From positions 197,623-261,622 of the forward strand of contig NZ_KQ759763.1 in NCBI RefSeq assembly GCF_001482195.1: 64,000 nucleotides of DNA, in the 5' to 3' direction. Source of the DNA: Luteimonas abyssi. GTDB taxonomy: Bacteria > Pseudomonadota > Gammaproteobacteria > Xanthomonadales > Xanthomonadaceae. The stretch's first letter is position 1. The number at the start of each line of letters is the position of its first letter. The notes under the pieces were generated by a model that did not search any database, had not been told where the DNA came from, and saw nothing but the letters and a program-made list of their open reading frames with translations. Below, one piece after another: positions 48,880 to 58,234 of the stretch. A program made the translations under genes and the position numbers.

Positions 48880-49944
48880 TCAGCCCGCCGACGCGCCCGC
48901 CTGGCGGATCAGGCCGTGGATGTAGGCCATCTTGTCGACCACCGGGGGTGGGATCAGGAAGGGATACAGGTCGGGCTGTCCCATCGCGCGGTTGAGGCTG
49001 TTGACGGCGTAGGTGAGCGGCAACCAGGCGTCGATCAGGCGGTGCACGTCGGTCACACGGTGCGGATCGAACAGGAAGTCGGTCTCCATCGCGGGGTCGG
49101 TGGCGATATCCGGTGCGATGCGGATGCCGAACGCGCCCGCCATCTCCAGGGTGTCGACGATGTGCAGGTAGTGGGCCCAGGTTTCGGCCCAGTCCTCCCA
49201 CGGATGCATGGTGGCGTAGGCGCTGACGTACGACGACTGCCAGTCGTCGGGCGCGCCTTGCCGATAGTGATGATCGAGCGCCTGGGCGTAGTCGGCGCGT
49301 TCGTCGCCGAACAGGGCCCTGAAGCTGTCCAGTGCGCCGCCGTCGCGGCCCAGCCGGTCCCAGTAGTAATGGCCGACCTCGTGGCGGAAATGGCCGAGCA
49401 GGGTGCGGTAGAGCTCGCCCATCGAGACCCGCGCGGACTCGCGTGCGGCGTCGTCGGCCTCGGCGAGCGCGATGGTGATCAGGCCATTGTCGTGGCCGGT
49501 CATGACCTTCGGCCCGTTCGGAGGATCGGCGAGGAAGTCGAAGACCAGCGGCTGCGGGTCGCCGCTGCCCAGCGTGGGGGTAGGCAGGCGCAGACGGAGC
49601 AGGGTGTAGAACAGCCGGCGCTTCGCGGCTTCGATCTTCTGCCAGGCGCGATGGTGATCCGGGTTGGACAGGTCGGGCACGGTGCGGTTGTGGCGGCAGG
49701 CCCGGCAATAGGGGTTCTCGTCGCCGGCAGGCAGCATCCAATTGCAGGCGTGTTGCTCCCAGTTGCGGCAGAAGCGGTAACGCACCAGCGGGTTGGCGCG
49801 CGCGATCCACGCAGCGCCCTCGGGTTCGACCGCGCTCAGCCGCGCCAGGTCTGGCAGATAGCCGAGCATCGTGCCGCAACGGATGCACGCGGTATTTTCG
49901 AAATAGACGACATGCCCGCAATGCTGGCATTTGAACAGTTGCAT
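48880..49944 (-). CDS. Zinc-ribbon zinc metallopeptidase (putative, Peptidase_Mx-like)
   Basis: This 354-residue protein starts with a zinc ribbon (C6-x2-C9 ... C20-x2-C23, FKCQHCGHVVYFENTACIRC). A second cysteine/histidine cluster follows (C59, C67, C80, C83). The catalytic HExxH is FRHEVGHYYWD (H188-E189-x2-H192), with a downstream acidic residue in FGDERADY. This is the architecture of putative zinc-binding metallopeptidases (PF15887 type). No signal peptide is present, so it acts in the cytoplasm. It is frequently found in Xanthomonadales; the substrate is unknown. The ATG at 49944 is well placed. Confidence 0.82.
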   Translation of the reverse strand: MQLFKCQHCGHVVYFENTACIRCGTMLGYLPDLARLSAVEPEGAAWIARANPLVRYRFCRNWEQHACNWMLPAGDENPYCRACRHNRTVPDLSNPDHHRAWQKIEAAKRRLFYTLLRLRLPTPTLGSGDPQPLVFDFLADPPNGPKVMTGHDNGLITIALAEADDAARESARVSMGELYRTLLGHFRHEVGHYYWDRLGRDGGALDSFRALFGDERADYAQALDHHYRQGAPDDWQSSYVSAYATMHPWEDWAETWAHYLHIVDTLEMAGAFGIRIAPDIATDPAMETDFLFDPHRVTDVHRLIDAWLPLTYAVNSLNRAMGQPDLYPFLIPPPVVDKMAYIHGLIRQAGASAG

Positions 49945-50236
49945 GAGGGCACATCCGGTTGGCGCGGGGCGCGCCAGCCGGCATCGTGACCGATCGCCGT
50001 GAAGATCCGGTGGCGGGTGGGATCACGCCGTCGCAAGGGCGCCTTGCGACGGCGGTCGTCGAACGGGATGCCGGGGGCGACGTGCGCCGTGGCGCGCTGC
50101 CGCATTCATGGAAACGGGATCTCCACGACGATGACCGCCAGCTGTGTGACGCGGCGATGGGGTGCGTGCATTCACGGCGACCGACGCCCCGGCTCGCCAG
50201 CATGTCCGCTCCCCTCTCGACACTCCGGAGTCCGCC

Positions 50237-51058
50237 ATGTCCGCGTCCACTACTGCCCGCACCCGCCTGCACATCGACGATACCGGGGGAGCGGGACGCC
50301 CGGTGGTGCTCATCCACGGCTGGCCCCTGTCGGCCGAGGCGTGGAAGGCCCAGGTCGGCCCGCTACGCGACGCGGGCTATCGCGTCGTCGCCTACGATCG
50401 TCGCGGCTTCGGACGTTCGGACAAGCCCGACAGCGGCTACGACTACGACACCCTGGCGGCCGATCTCGCCGGCGTGCTGGACGATCTGGATCTGCGCGAC
50501 GTCACGCTGGTCGGTTTCTCGATGGGGGGCGGCGAGGTCGCGCGCTACATCGCTAATCACGGCGAATCGCGTTTGCACAGCGTCGTGTTCGCAGCGGCGG
50601 TGCCGCCTTATCTGATGAAGCGCGACGACAACCCCGACGGTCCGCTCACCGAGGATGCGGCGAAGGAGATGGAGGACGGCCTGAAGCAGGACCGCGACAC
50701 GTTCTTCGACGGGTTCACCCGGGACTTCTTCAGTGCCGATGGCACGCTGAAGGTGAGCGAGCAGGAGCGCCAGGACGCCATCGCGTTGTGCAAACAGTCG
50801 GACCAGACCGCGGCGCTGGGCTGCATGAAGGCGTTCGCAACCACGGATTTCCGTGAGGATCTGAAGCGCGTGACCGTGCCGACCCTGGTGCTGCATGGCG
50901 ACAGCGATGCCACCGTGCCGTTCGAGGGCTCCGGCAAGCGGACCCATGCAGCGATCGCGGGCAGTGAACTGGTGGTGATCGAGGACGCGCCGCACGGCCT
51001 CAATGTCAGCCATGCGGAGGCGTTCAACCGGGCGCTGCTGGCGTTCCTGGCGAAGTAA
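50237..51058 (+). CDS. Alpha/beta hydrolase, chloroperoxidase-like
   Basis: This 273-residue alpha/beta hydrolase has the loop VLIHGWPLSAEAW, the nucleophile elbow GFSMGGGE (S95), and acid and histidine in LHGDSDATVP and APHGLN. The SMGGGE context is that of cofactor-free haloperoxidases/esterases that also act as perhydrolases. GGAG is six bases before the ATG at 50237. The neighbouring downstream gene encodes a catalase-like protein, so both may deal with peroxides or peracids; this is inference. Confidence 0.87.
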   Translation: MSASTTARTRLHIDDTGGAGRPVVLIHGWPLSAEAWKAQVGPLRDAGYRVVAYDRRGFGRSDKPDSGYDYDTLAADLAGVLDDLDLRDVTLVGFSMGGGEVARYIANHGESRLHSVVFAAAVPPYLMKRDDNPDGPLTEDAAKEMEDGLKQDRDTFFDGFTRDFFSADGTLKVSEQERQDAIALCKQSDQTAALGCMKAFATTDFREDLKRVTVPTLVLHGDSDATVPFEGSGKRTHAAIAGSELVVIEDAPHGLNVSHAEAFNRALLAFLAK

Positions 51059-51214
51059 GCCGATGGACGATATCGCGGATGCGCACCGGTGCCTGGTGCG
51101 CATCCGCAACTGGCGACCTTCCTCGAGGGAGTGGCGCCGGTATGCGGTGATGTCGGCTGCCGCGTCGCGCCCGATGCGCTGCGCCGCGCGAGATCCGAAC
51201 AGGAGACTGGTGCC

Positions 51215-52309
51215 GTGACCCGATCCGAACCCCGCTACGTCAGCTACGACCCAGTGCTCGCCGAACCCCGCGCCGACGAGACGGCCCTGGCCGACGCGCT
51301 CGCCGAGACCTTGGTGGACATCGTGCGTCAGACCTGGGAGGACGAAGGGCGTGGGTTGCGTGCGGTCCACGCGAAGAGTCACGCGCTGCTCGCCGCCGAG
51401 GTCGAGATCCCCGAACTGCCGCCCGAACTGGCGCAGGGGGTGTTCGCGCGCCCAGGTCGACACCGGGCCCTGATGCGGTTGTCGACCACGCCTGGCGACC
51501 TGCTGCCCGATCGCGTGTCCACGCCGCGCGGGATCGCGCTGCGGATCTGCGACGTCCCGGGCGAGCGGCTCGAGGGTGCCGAGCATTTGCGGGGTCAGGA
51601 TGTCCTGATGGTCAACGGCCCCACGTTCAATGCGCCGGACGGCGCGACGTTCCTGCGCAACCTCAAGCTCCTGGCCAAGACCACCGATCGCATGACCCGC
51701 ACCAAGCAGGTGATCTCGGCGGTGCTGCGTGGAACCGAACGCATGCTCGAAGCGGCCAGCACCGAAAGCACCGCGCTCAAGGCCATGGGCGGTGAACCGC
51801 CGCTGCACCCGCTCGGCGAGACGTACTTCAGCCAGCTGCCGCTGCGTTTCGGCGCGTACATCGCGAAGCTGCAGCTGGTGCCGGCCTCGCCCGTACTGCG
51901 GGCGTTGGAGGGTCGTCGCCTCGAACTGGCGGACGACAATGCGCTGCAGACGGCACTCGTCACCCATTTCCGCGATCACGATGCGATCTGGGAGCTGCGC
52001 GCGCAGCTGTGCACATCGCTCGACGACATGCCGATCGAGGATGCCACTGCGGAATGGAGCACGGACCAAAGCCCGTTCCGCACCGTCGCCATCGTGCGCG
52101 CGCCGAGGCAGATCGCCTGGAGCGAGACACGCAGCCGGACGGTCGACGACGGCATGGGCTTCAGCCCCTGGTACGGCATCCAGGCGCATCGCCCCCTCGG
52201 CGAGATCATGCGCCTGCGGCAGACGGCCTACGCGCGTTCACAGGCGTTCCGGTCGCGGATGCAGGGACGGCCGCTGACGGACGGGTGCCCGTTCGCACAC
52301 GACGATTGA
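51215..52309 (+). CDS. Catalase-family protein, heme-catalase-like
   Basis: The 364-residue protein starts at GTG 51215 with AGGAG upstream. It has the catalase-like core of the 'catalase family protein' group (LVDIVRQTWEDEGRGLRAVH, RHRALMRLSTTPGDLLPDRV, TPRGIALRICDVPGERLE). The classical proximal heme Tyr motif is not evident and the protein is shorter than monofunctional catalases (about 480 residues), so true catalase activity is uncertain. Relatives are called catalase-related peroxidases or allene oxide synthase-like. It is about 150 bp after the hydrolase gene, in the same direction. Confidence 0.75.
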   Translation: MTRSEPRYVSYDPVLAEPRADETALADALAETLVDIVRQTWEDEGRGLRAVHAKSHALLAAEVEIPELPPELAQGVFARPGRHRALMRLSTTPGDLLPDRVSTPRGIALRICDVPGERLEGAEHLRGQDVLMVNGPTFNAPDGATFLRNLKLLAKTTDRMTRTKQVISAVLRGTERMLEAASTESTALKAMGGEPPLHPLGETYFSQLPLRFGAYIAKLQLVPASPVLRALEGRRLELADDNALQTALVTHFRDHDAIWELRAQLCTSLDDMPIEDATAEWSTDQSPFRTVAIVRAPRQIAWSETRSRTVDDGMGFSPWYGIQAHRPLGEIMRLRQTAYARSQAFRSRMQGRPLTDGCPFAHDD

Positions 52310-52404
52310 GCGGACGCCCGCTCTGATCGCCCGGGTCTGCACACGCGCGCAACGTGGCGGGGCAGGCACGGCGGGGCAGACACGACGGAGGTTGCAGGCC
52401 CACG

Positions 52405-54084
52405 TCAGCGTACCGGCGCTGGTCGGTGATCGGGACGCGCGCCGGCGCGGTGTTCGAGATCCGGATACAACCCCAGCAGGGCCAGGGCGACGCCGTTGCT
52501 CCAGCCGAACCCGTCCTGTAACGGGTATTCGCCGCCGCCACCGCCCTGCAGGGCGCCATCGGCGTCGTATTTCTCGACCAGCTTCCGATCGCGCGCATAG
52601 ATGCCCTCGACATTGGCGATGAAGCCGGCCGCGATCTCGCGGGCGAGAGCCGGCTCGCCGTGCCGCCGCAAGCCGTCCACCGCCACCCACTGCAACGGTG
52701 CCCAGACATTGGGCGCGTCCCATTGCTGGCCGCTGTCCACCGGCGTGGTGACCAAGCCGCCGGGGCGGAGCAGGTCGCGCCGGACCGCGGTCGCGGTGGA
52801 CCGTGTCCTGTCCGCGGGTGCGATATCGACGTAGAGCGGAAACAGTGCGGCGGCGGTGAGCGCGTCGCGGACGCGGCCACGTTGCCAGTCGTGGTCGGCG
52901 TAGTAGCCGTCGGGGTGCCAGAGATGCGCCTGGATGGCGGCGTCGCGGCGCTCCGCGAAGCGCCGATAACGTTCGGCGCAGGCGACATCGCCTGCCGCAT
53001 CGCAGGCGTCGGCGATGGTGCGTTCCAGGTGATGCAGCAGGCTGTTGAGGTCCACCGGCACGATCGCGGTGGTGCGGATGGTGTGCAGCTGCATCGGATC
53101 GTCGAACCAGCGGCTGGAATAGTCCCATCCGCTTTCCGCGCCTGCCCGCAGGTCGCGGTAGATCTCGGCGTCCGGGCGGTCGCTTTCGGCGGCGGTCTCG
53201 CGGTCCTGCATGAAGGATTCCGGGCGCGCCGTGTCGCGGTCGTCCCAGTAGCGGTTGAGCACCTGACCGTCGCGCAGGCGGACCACGCGACGATGTGCCC
53301 GGCCGGGCGGCAACGCGTCCGCGCCGTCCATCCAGTAGGCGTGTTCGCGCTGCAGTTGCGGCAGGTGGCGGACCAGGGCGTCCGGCGTCGTCTGCGCGGC
53401 CAGCCGCACCATGTGCGAGAAGAAGGGTGGCTGCGAGCGGCTCAGGTAGTAACTGCGGTTGCCGTTGGGGATATGGCCCCAGGTGTCGATCAGGTGCGCG
53501 AAGTTCTCCAGCATGTCGCCGACCAGATCGTGCCTGCCGCTCTCGGCCAGGCCGCGCATGGTGAAGTACGAATCCCAGTAGTAGATCTCGCGGAAGCGGC
53601 CCCCGGGCACCACATAGGGACGCGGCAGCGCGAGCAGGGTGTCGTGCGCGGCCGGTGCGCTGGTGCGGGTCAGGTGTGGCCAGAGCGCATCGATGTGCGC
53701 GCGCAGTGTCGGCTGCGGTGCGATGTCGTCCGCGTCGACGGTGCCGGGCAGGTCGAAATGTGCGTCGACGAAGCCAGCCAGATCGAATCCCGATGCATCG
53801 TGCGCCGCCAGGTAGGCCGCACGAACCCGGGGCGGGGCTTCATGCGGTGCCGCATCGACGAACAGTTTCTGGTCTGGAAACAGCCAGCGCGACTGCACCG
53901 ACTCGAACAATTCGGGGTAGTCGATGTCCGGCTGCAGCGGCGTGGCGGCAGCGACGCTCGTGTGCGCGGCCGGTGTGGCGCCCTGCGACACGCGCGTCTG
54001 GCCGGCATGCGGTGTGCATCCCGTGGCCAGGGCGAACGCCAGACAGGCGCCTGCCAGGCGCGGCGGAAGGGTGGAGGTGCGCAT
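52405..54084 (-). CDS. treA: Periplasmic/outer-membrane trehalase (GH37) with lipobox
   Basis: The 559-residue precursor carries a lipobox-like LATGC (C23) and the GH37 signatures PGGRFREIYYWDSYFT (160-175) and QWDAPNVWAP. The catalytic acid region and a C-terminal Gly-rich loop (GALQGGGGGEYPLQDGFGWS) are also present. It hydrolyses alpha,alpha-trehalose to two glucoses outside the cytosol. Trehalose is abundant in fungi and insects, so the gene fits the hydrolase set of this region. The lipid anchor, if real, makes it a surface or periplasmic lipoprotein, unlike soluble E. coli TreA. Confidence 0.9.
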   Translation of the reverse strand: MRTSTLPPRLAGACLAFALATGCTPHAGQTRVSQGATPAAHTSVAAATPLQPDIDYPELFESVQSRWLFPDQKLFVDAAPHEAPPRVRAAYLAAHDASGFDLAGFVDAHFDLPGTVDADDIAPQPTLRAHIDALWPHLTRTSAPAAHDTLLALPRPYVVPGGRFREIYYWDSYFTMRGLAESGRHDLVGDMLENFAHLIDTWGHIPNGNRSYYLSRSQPPFFSHMVRLAAQTTPDALVRHLPQLQREHAYWMDGADALPPGRAHRRVVRLRDGQVLNRYWDDRDTARPESFMQDRETAAESDRPDAEIYRDLRAGAESGWDYSSRWFDDPMQLHTIRTTAIVPVDLNSLLHHLERTIADACDAAGDVACAERYRRFAERRDAAIQAHLWHPDGYYADHDWQRGRVRDALTAAALFPLYVDIAPADRTRSTATAVRRDLLRPGGLVTTPVDSGQQWDAPNVWAPLQWVAVDGLRRHGEPALAREIAAGFIANVEGIYARDRKLVEKYDADGALQGGGGGEYPLQDGFGWSNGVALALLGLYPDLEHRAGARPDHRPAPVR

Positions 54085-54665
54085 GGGGTCGACCCTCGTG
54101 AGGACCGCTCCGACCTTACCCGGGCCCATGTGCAGGCGGAACCCCGAGGGGCAGATGCCGAATCCGACGCAGGGTGATCCAGTACAGCGTGATCCAGTGC
54201 AGCATGACCCAGTGCAGCGTGGACCGGGTCGGTTCTGCCTCCGGGCGAGGGACTTCGGGTTTCGACGGGACATGGGAAGCCTCGCTTCGCTTACGCCACG
54301 TCGCGACCTGACGGGCCCCGCCGGAACCGGCAGCCTCCTCGCGCGAATGTCCCCCGGCCACCGCCATCCGGCGGCGGCCTCCTCCTTGATTTCGCCGAGA
54401 AGGCCGCCGATTCCGACGGGGCTCGGCTTGCGGATCGTGCCGGCCGCAGTCGTCGATACGCCGTTGTTTCGTGGCGCTTCGCAGACGGGAGGCAGGATCG
54501 GACGATTGCGTGAGGCACCGATGCGCAGGCGCAGTCGGATGCTGTGGAGCGTGCGGTGCCGGCCAAGACGGGGCCGTCGGATCGAGACGAGACGAAGCGA
54601 AGCGCGACGCCGATGCGACCTCGCTGCCGACGGCAGCGTCCGCCGTCGGACGGAGCGGCCGTTTA
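54085..54665. other. 581-bp intergenic region with a 15-bp tandem repeat
   Basis: The stretch between the trehalase start and the flavodoxin-fold gene end has no supported coding sequence. It contains three to four copies of a 15-bp unit at 54174-54225. Near 54575-54605 it has short GAGACGA/GAAGCG iterations. Open frames across it lack ribosome sites and recognisable domains. Confidence 0.5.
54174..54225. repeat. 15-bp tandem repeat, about 3.5 copies
   Basis: The units GTGATCCAGTACAGC (54174-54188), GTGATCCAGTGCAGC (54189-54203) and ATGACCCAGTGCAGC (54204-54218) are followed by a partial GTGGACC. They differ by one to two bases. They lie about 90-140 bp upstream of the trehalase ATG. Such short tandem arrays vary in copy number between strains. 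Confidence 0.85.
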
Positions 54666-55280
54666 TCAGCCCTTGGAAATCGCCGGATACGGCTGCGCTT
54701 TCAGCACGCCGGCGAGATGCGCGGTATTGCTGGCGATGGTCCTCAGGGTCTCGGCCACCTTGTCCGGGGTGTTGTCGAGATCGTTGTAGTCGATGCTGCC
54801 CATCGCCTCGCCGACCCAGTAGGGCGGGCTGCCCGCCGGCAGGGTGAAGCCCACATCGGCGAGCGCCTGGTAGACCTCGGCGCAGACGTGGTGGGCGCCG
54901 TCTTCGTTGCCGACCACCGCCACCAGTCCGACCTTGCCGAAGGTGGGGTAGCGGCCGTCGTCGCCGATCTCGCCGAGAAACGCGTCCATGCGCTCGAGCA
55001 CGCGCTTGCACACGCTCGACGGCTGCCCCATCCAGATCGGCGTGGCGATGACCAGGATGTCGGCGGCCATCAGCCGCTCGCGCAGGCGCGGCCACGCGTC
55101 GCCGTCGCCTTCGTCGGCGCTCACACCGGGCTTCACGTCGAAATCGACCACGCGGTCGTGGCGGCTTTCCACGCCATGCCGGCCGAGCGCCGCCAGAACC
55201 TCGTCGAGCAGTTTCTGGCTGGACGACGGCGCATCGCCGGACTTGAGGGTGCAGTTGAGGCCATAGGCGCGCAGGGACAT
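54666..55280 (-). CDS. Flavodoxin-fold NAD(P)H-dependent reductase
   Basis: The 204-residue protein begins MSLRAYGLNCTLKSGDAPSS, with an FMN-binding loop of the NADPH-dependent FMN reductase type (CTLKSGDAPSSSQKLL). ADILVIATPIWMGQPSSVCK and VGLVAVVGNEDGAHHVCAEV correspond to the flavodoxin-like isoalloxazine and phosphate contacts. It should reduce quinones, flavins or nitro-compounds with NAD(P)H. The ATG at 55280 is preferred because the upstream open frame is Pro/Arg-rich read-through. Confidence 0.82.
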   Translation of the reverse strand: MSLRAYGLNCTLKSGDAPSSSQKLLDEVLAALGRHGVESRHDRVVDFDVKPGVSADEGDGDAWPRLRERLMAADILVIATPIWMGQPSSVCKRVLERMDAFLGEIGDDGRYPTFGKVGLVAVVGNEDGAHHVCAEVYQALADVGFTLPAGSPPYWVGEAMGSIDYNDLDNTPDKVAETLRTIASNTAHLAGVLKAQPYPAISKG

Positions 55281-55377
55281 GGGGCCACTCCGATCGGGGA
55301 ATGCCCAGCCTGTGCCCACCGGCGTACAGGGCGCGTGTGTCGCGGACCGGGCGTGATCCGCGACGCATCGCCGGTCA

Positions 55378-56076
55378 CTACAGGAGGTCGGCCTGCTGGA
55401 TGGCGGTGTCGGTGAGCAGGCCGAAATGGCCGAGTGCATGGGTATGGCTCGCGTTTTCGCCGGGGATCTGCGAGGCATGCACGCCGTTGACGGTGCAGAT
55501 CCCGCCGAAGCAGACGATCTGGTCGATCCAGGATTTGATCGACACCACGCGCAGGCCCAGCGGACGCCCCCAGAGGTGGTTCAGCAGCGGGCTGCCGATG
55601 GACAGCCCCTGTGCGCCGCAGGTGCTGGTCGCCACGTGCATCGGATAGAGGCCGCAGCTGCGCAGGCCGCGCGGTGCGCCGGCGATGCCTACGAACGTGT
55701 CGATCGCGTTCGCCAGGCCGTAATCGACGATCTGCTTCGCGGCCAGGGTGACGCCCATCGAGTGGGCGATCACGTCGATGCGTCCGGTGCACGACCGGGC
55801 GATGGCCTCGACCAGCGCCTCGCGGACCGGAATCTCTTCGCTGCCGCTGTGATCGTTGCAGGCTGCGCAGGTCTTGCTGCCCCAGTCGGGCCGCAGGATC
55901 TCGTCGTCGCGCCAGCCGCGTGCGCGCAGTTCGACGTAGGTGTTGTCGAACTGGCCGGGATGGCCGGCGTTGCCATGGACGAGGACGACGGCATCGCGAC
56001 ACGTGGCCCAGGCGGCCGGGACGAACGCGAGCATGAGCGCCGCGCAGGCGGCGAGGCGGATGAGCATCGAAGACAT
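55378..56076 (-). CDS. Secreted triacylglycerol lipase (Lipase_2 type)
   Basis: The 232-residue precursor has a signal peptide (MLIRLAACAALMLAFVPAAW). It then shows VVLVHGNAGHPGQFDNTYVE, the nucleophile elbow VIAHSMG (S106) and C-terminal ALGHFGLLTD, with several cysteine pairs (C26, C70/C73, C96) for disulfides. It matches the Lipase_2 (PF01674) family, which hydrolyses triglycerides outside the cell. The GGGAGA site and ATG at 56076 are consistent. It is on the same strand as the reductase downstream but about 97 bp apart. Confidence 0.85.
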   Translation of the reverse strand: MSSMLIRLAACAALMLAFVPAAWATCRDAVVLVHGNAGHPGQFDNTYVELRARGWRDDEILRPDWGSKTCAACNDHSGSEEIPVREALVEAIARSCTGRIDVIAHSMGVTLAAKQIVDYGLANAIDTFVGIAGAPRGLRSCGLYPMHVATSTCGAQGLSIGSPLLNHLWGRPLGLRVVSIKSWIDQIVCFGGICTVNGVHASQIPGENASHTHALGHFGLLTDTAIQQADLL

Positions 56077-56379
56077 CGTGGTTTCTCCCTGGTGGCCCGG
56101 TGCGGATGACGCGGTGCGCGCGGCCTCGGGCCGCCTTCGTGGAATCGCCTTCGCGGAACCGGGCATGGCGGACGACCGGCAAAGATGCCGGCGTGGGCTG
56201 GCCGCAGGGTGGGGGAGACCAGTGCCTCGATGCCAACCGATGCAGCGGGCTGTGCCTATTGGCCGGATGGCCATCCGTGACCGGGTGCGCATTCGCATGC
56301 ATCCGGCCACGCGGCCGGATCACGATGTCTGGACGGTGGCGCGCCTAGGGTGGAGTGCCTCCCCATCCCTGGAGGCGAC

Positions 56380-57219
56380 ATGAACCAGCCCCCACAGCAG
56401 CAGGACGTCCCGGGCGTCGAGAAAGCGCTCGACCCGCCCGCCGATCACGGCGAGACCCGCTACCGCGGCAGCGGCCGGCTCGAAGGCAAGGCCGCTCTCA
56501 TCACCGGCGGCGACAGCGGCATCGGGCGCGCCGTGGCGATCGCCTACGCGCGCGAAGGCGCCGACGTGCTGGTGAGCTATCTCAGCGAGGACGAGGATGC
56601 CGAGACCACCCGGCGTTGGGTCGAGAAGGCCGGACGGCGCTGCGTGCTCGTCCGCGGCGACCTGTCCGATCCCGCGCACTGCCGCGCGCTCGTGCAACAG
56701 GCGGTCGACGCGTTCGGCCGGCTCGATGTGCTGGTCAACAATGCGGCCTACCAGATGTCGCGCGCCTCGCTCGACGAGATTCCCGACGAGGAATGGGACT
56801 ACACCTTCCAGGTCAACGTCACCGCGATGTTCCATCTGTGCAAGGCCGCCGTGCCGCACATGCAGGCCGGCGCGTCGATCATCAACACCACCTCGATCAA
56901 TTCGGACAAGCCCAATCCCACGTTGTTGCCCTACGCCGCGACGAAAGGCGCGATCGCCAATTTCACCGCGGGTCTCGCGCAGATGCTGGCGGAACGGGGC
57001 ATCCGGGTGAACTCGGTGGCGCCGGGGCCGATCTGGACGCCGCTCATTCCGGCCACGCTGCCGCCCGATGCCGTGGCCTCGTTCGGCGATCAGACACCGC
57101 TCAAGCGCGCGGGTCAGCCGGCGGAAGTCGCGCCGATCTTCGTGCTGCTGGCATCCGACGAAGCCAGCTACATGACCGGCGGGCGGCACGCGGTGACCGG
57201 CGGCATGCCGATCCTCTGA
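56380..57219 (+). CDS. SDR-family oxidoreductase, YhdF/YhxC-like general stress type
   Basis: The 279-residue protein has the extended N-terminal segment MNQPPQQQDVPGVEKALDPP typical of YhdF/YhxC-like SDRs. TGGDSGIG follows, then VNNAAYQMSRASL, IINTTSINSD (Ser-containing) and YAATK. A GGAGGCGAC site precedes the ATG at 56380. Such SDRs are induced by general stress; the substrate is unknown. Divergent from the lipase gene with about 300 bp between starts. Confidence 0.87.
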   Translation: MNQPPQQQDVPGVEKALDPPADHGETRYRGSGRLEGKAALITGGDSGIGRAVAIAYAREGADVLVSYLSEDEDAETTRRWVEKAGRRCVLVRGDLSDPAHCRALVQQAVDAFGRLDVLVNNAAYQMSRASLDEIPDEEWDYTFQVNVTAMFHLCKAAVPHMQAGASIINTTSINSDKPNPTLLPYAATKGAIANFTAGLAQMLAERGIRVNSVAPGPIWTPLIPATLPPDAVASFGDQTPLKRAGQPAEVAPIFVLLASDEASYMTGGRHAVTGGMPIL

Positions 57220-57352
57220 GCCGGCACCTCGATGTCCGTCCGGCGGCCGCCGGTGGGACGGCGGTGGTCGGCCGCCGGCATCGGGCCGATGTCGCGTGTG
57301 TCCGTTTCTCGGAGACGCCCGGACGGCCACCCACTTGGCAGGATCCGGCCGT

Positions 57353-58234
57353 TCAGGCGGCGCCGTGTCGCAGACCGCGGCGTCGAGCCAACGGCTGCCG
57401 CACACCGGTCCGCCCGGCGGCGACCACCGGTCGGTGCGTAGCGCCTTCGCGCGACAGGTCGGCCCACACGCGCATGCCGTGCGTACGCAGCGGCCGGTAG
57501 TAGGTCAGGAAGGCGACGTCCGCGGCGTCGCGGCCGTGCGCGATGACGATGCGTCCGCCGCGGACCTGTGTCTGGGTGGCGTCGAAGGTGTACCAGGCAT
57601 CGCCGACGTAGGCCTCGAACCAAGCGTGCAGATCCATCGGGTCGAGCCCGTGCAGCCAGCCGACCACCATCCGCGCGGGGATGTCCAGCGCTCGGCACAA
57701 GGTGATGCCCACATGCGCGAAATCCCTGCACACACCGGCGCGTTGTTCCAGCGTGGCGAAGGCATCGGTCCCGGCGTCGCTGACGCCGTAGCGGTAGGCG
57801 AGGTTGCCCTGGATCCAGGCGCGGATCGCTTCGGCCTGGCCGTACCCCGGAGCCGCGTCGCCGACGATTTCCAGTGCCCGGCTCAGCGCCTGCGCACGGT
57901 CGGACGGGCAATAGCGGCTCGGCAACAGGAACTGCAGGGTTTCGGCCGGAAGCTGCGAGGGATCGTTCGCGCCTGCGTCCGGGTCCACCGCCAGCTCGGC
58001 GGGCGTCGCGGCGGCCGCATCGATGCGGATCCGGGTCTGGCCCCGGGGCAGGGTGAAGCGACGGCAGCGGTTGCCGAAGCTGTCCGTGTACTCGCTGGCG
58101 TCGTGCACTGCGCCGAAACCGTCGTGTCCGTCGATGCGCCACCGGGCCACGCCGGTGCGCGGTTGCAGCAGCGCCACCACCGGGCAGGGCGCATCGGTCT
58201 CGACCGTGAACTCGCAACCTGCCTGAACGTGCAT
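57353..58234 (-). CDS. Transglutaminase-like protein
   Basis: This 293-residue protein of the transglutaminase-like superfamily has the catalytic triad visible as C169 (AGVCRDFAH), H203 (DLHAWFEAYVG) and D218 (YTFDATQTQ). N-terminal beta-rich Bact_transglu_N-type residues precede it (about 10-115). Bacterial members are usually proteases or amidases rather than cross-linking enzymes. No signal peptide is evident, so the protein is probably cytoplasmic. Ends are clear: ATG at 58234 and stop at 57353. Confidence 0.87.
   Translation of the reverse strand: MHVQAGCEFTVETDAPCPVVALLQPRTGVARWRIDGHDGFGAVHDASEYTDSFGNRCRRFTLPRGQTRIRIDAAAATPAELAVDPDAGANDPSQLPAETLQFLLPSRYCPSDRAQALSRALEIVGDAAPGYGQAEAIRAWIQGNLAYRYGVSDAGTDAFATLEQRAGVCRDFAHVGITLCRALDIPARMVVGWLHGLDPMDLHAWFEAYVGDAWYTFDATQTQVRGGRIVIAHGRDAADVAFLTYYRPLRTHGMRVWADLSREGATHRPVVAAGRTGVRQPLARRRGLRHGAA

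Noticed and set aside
54174-54225. CRISPR-like array
   Set aside because: The 15-bp units are contiguous and have no spacers.
52405-55368. Minus-strand frame joining trehalase to an upstream 400-residue segment
   Set aside because: The trehalase signal peptide and lipobox begin at 54084; upstream residues are low-complexity and cross a tandem repeat.
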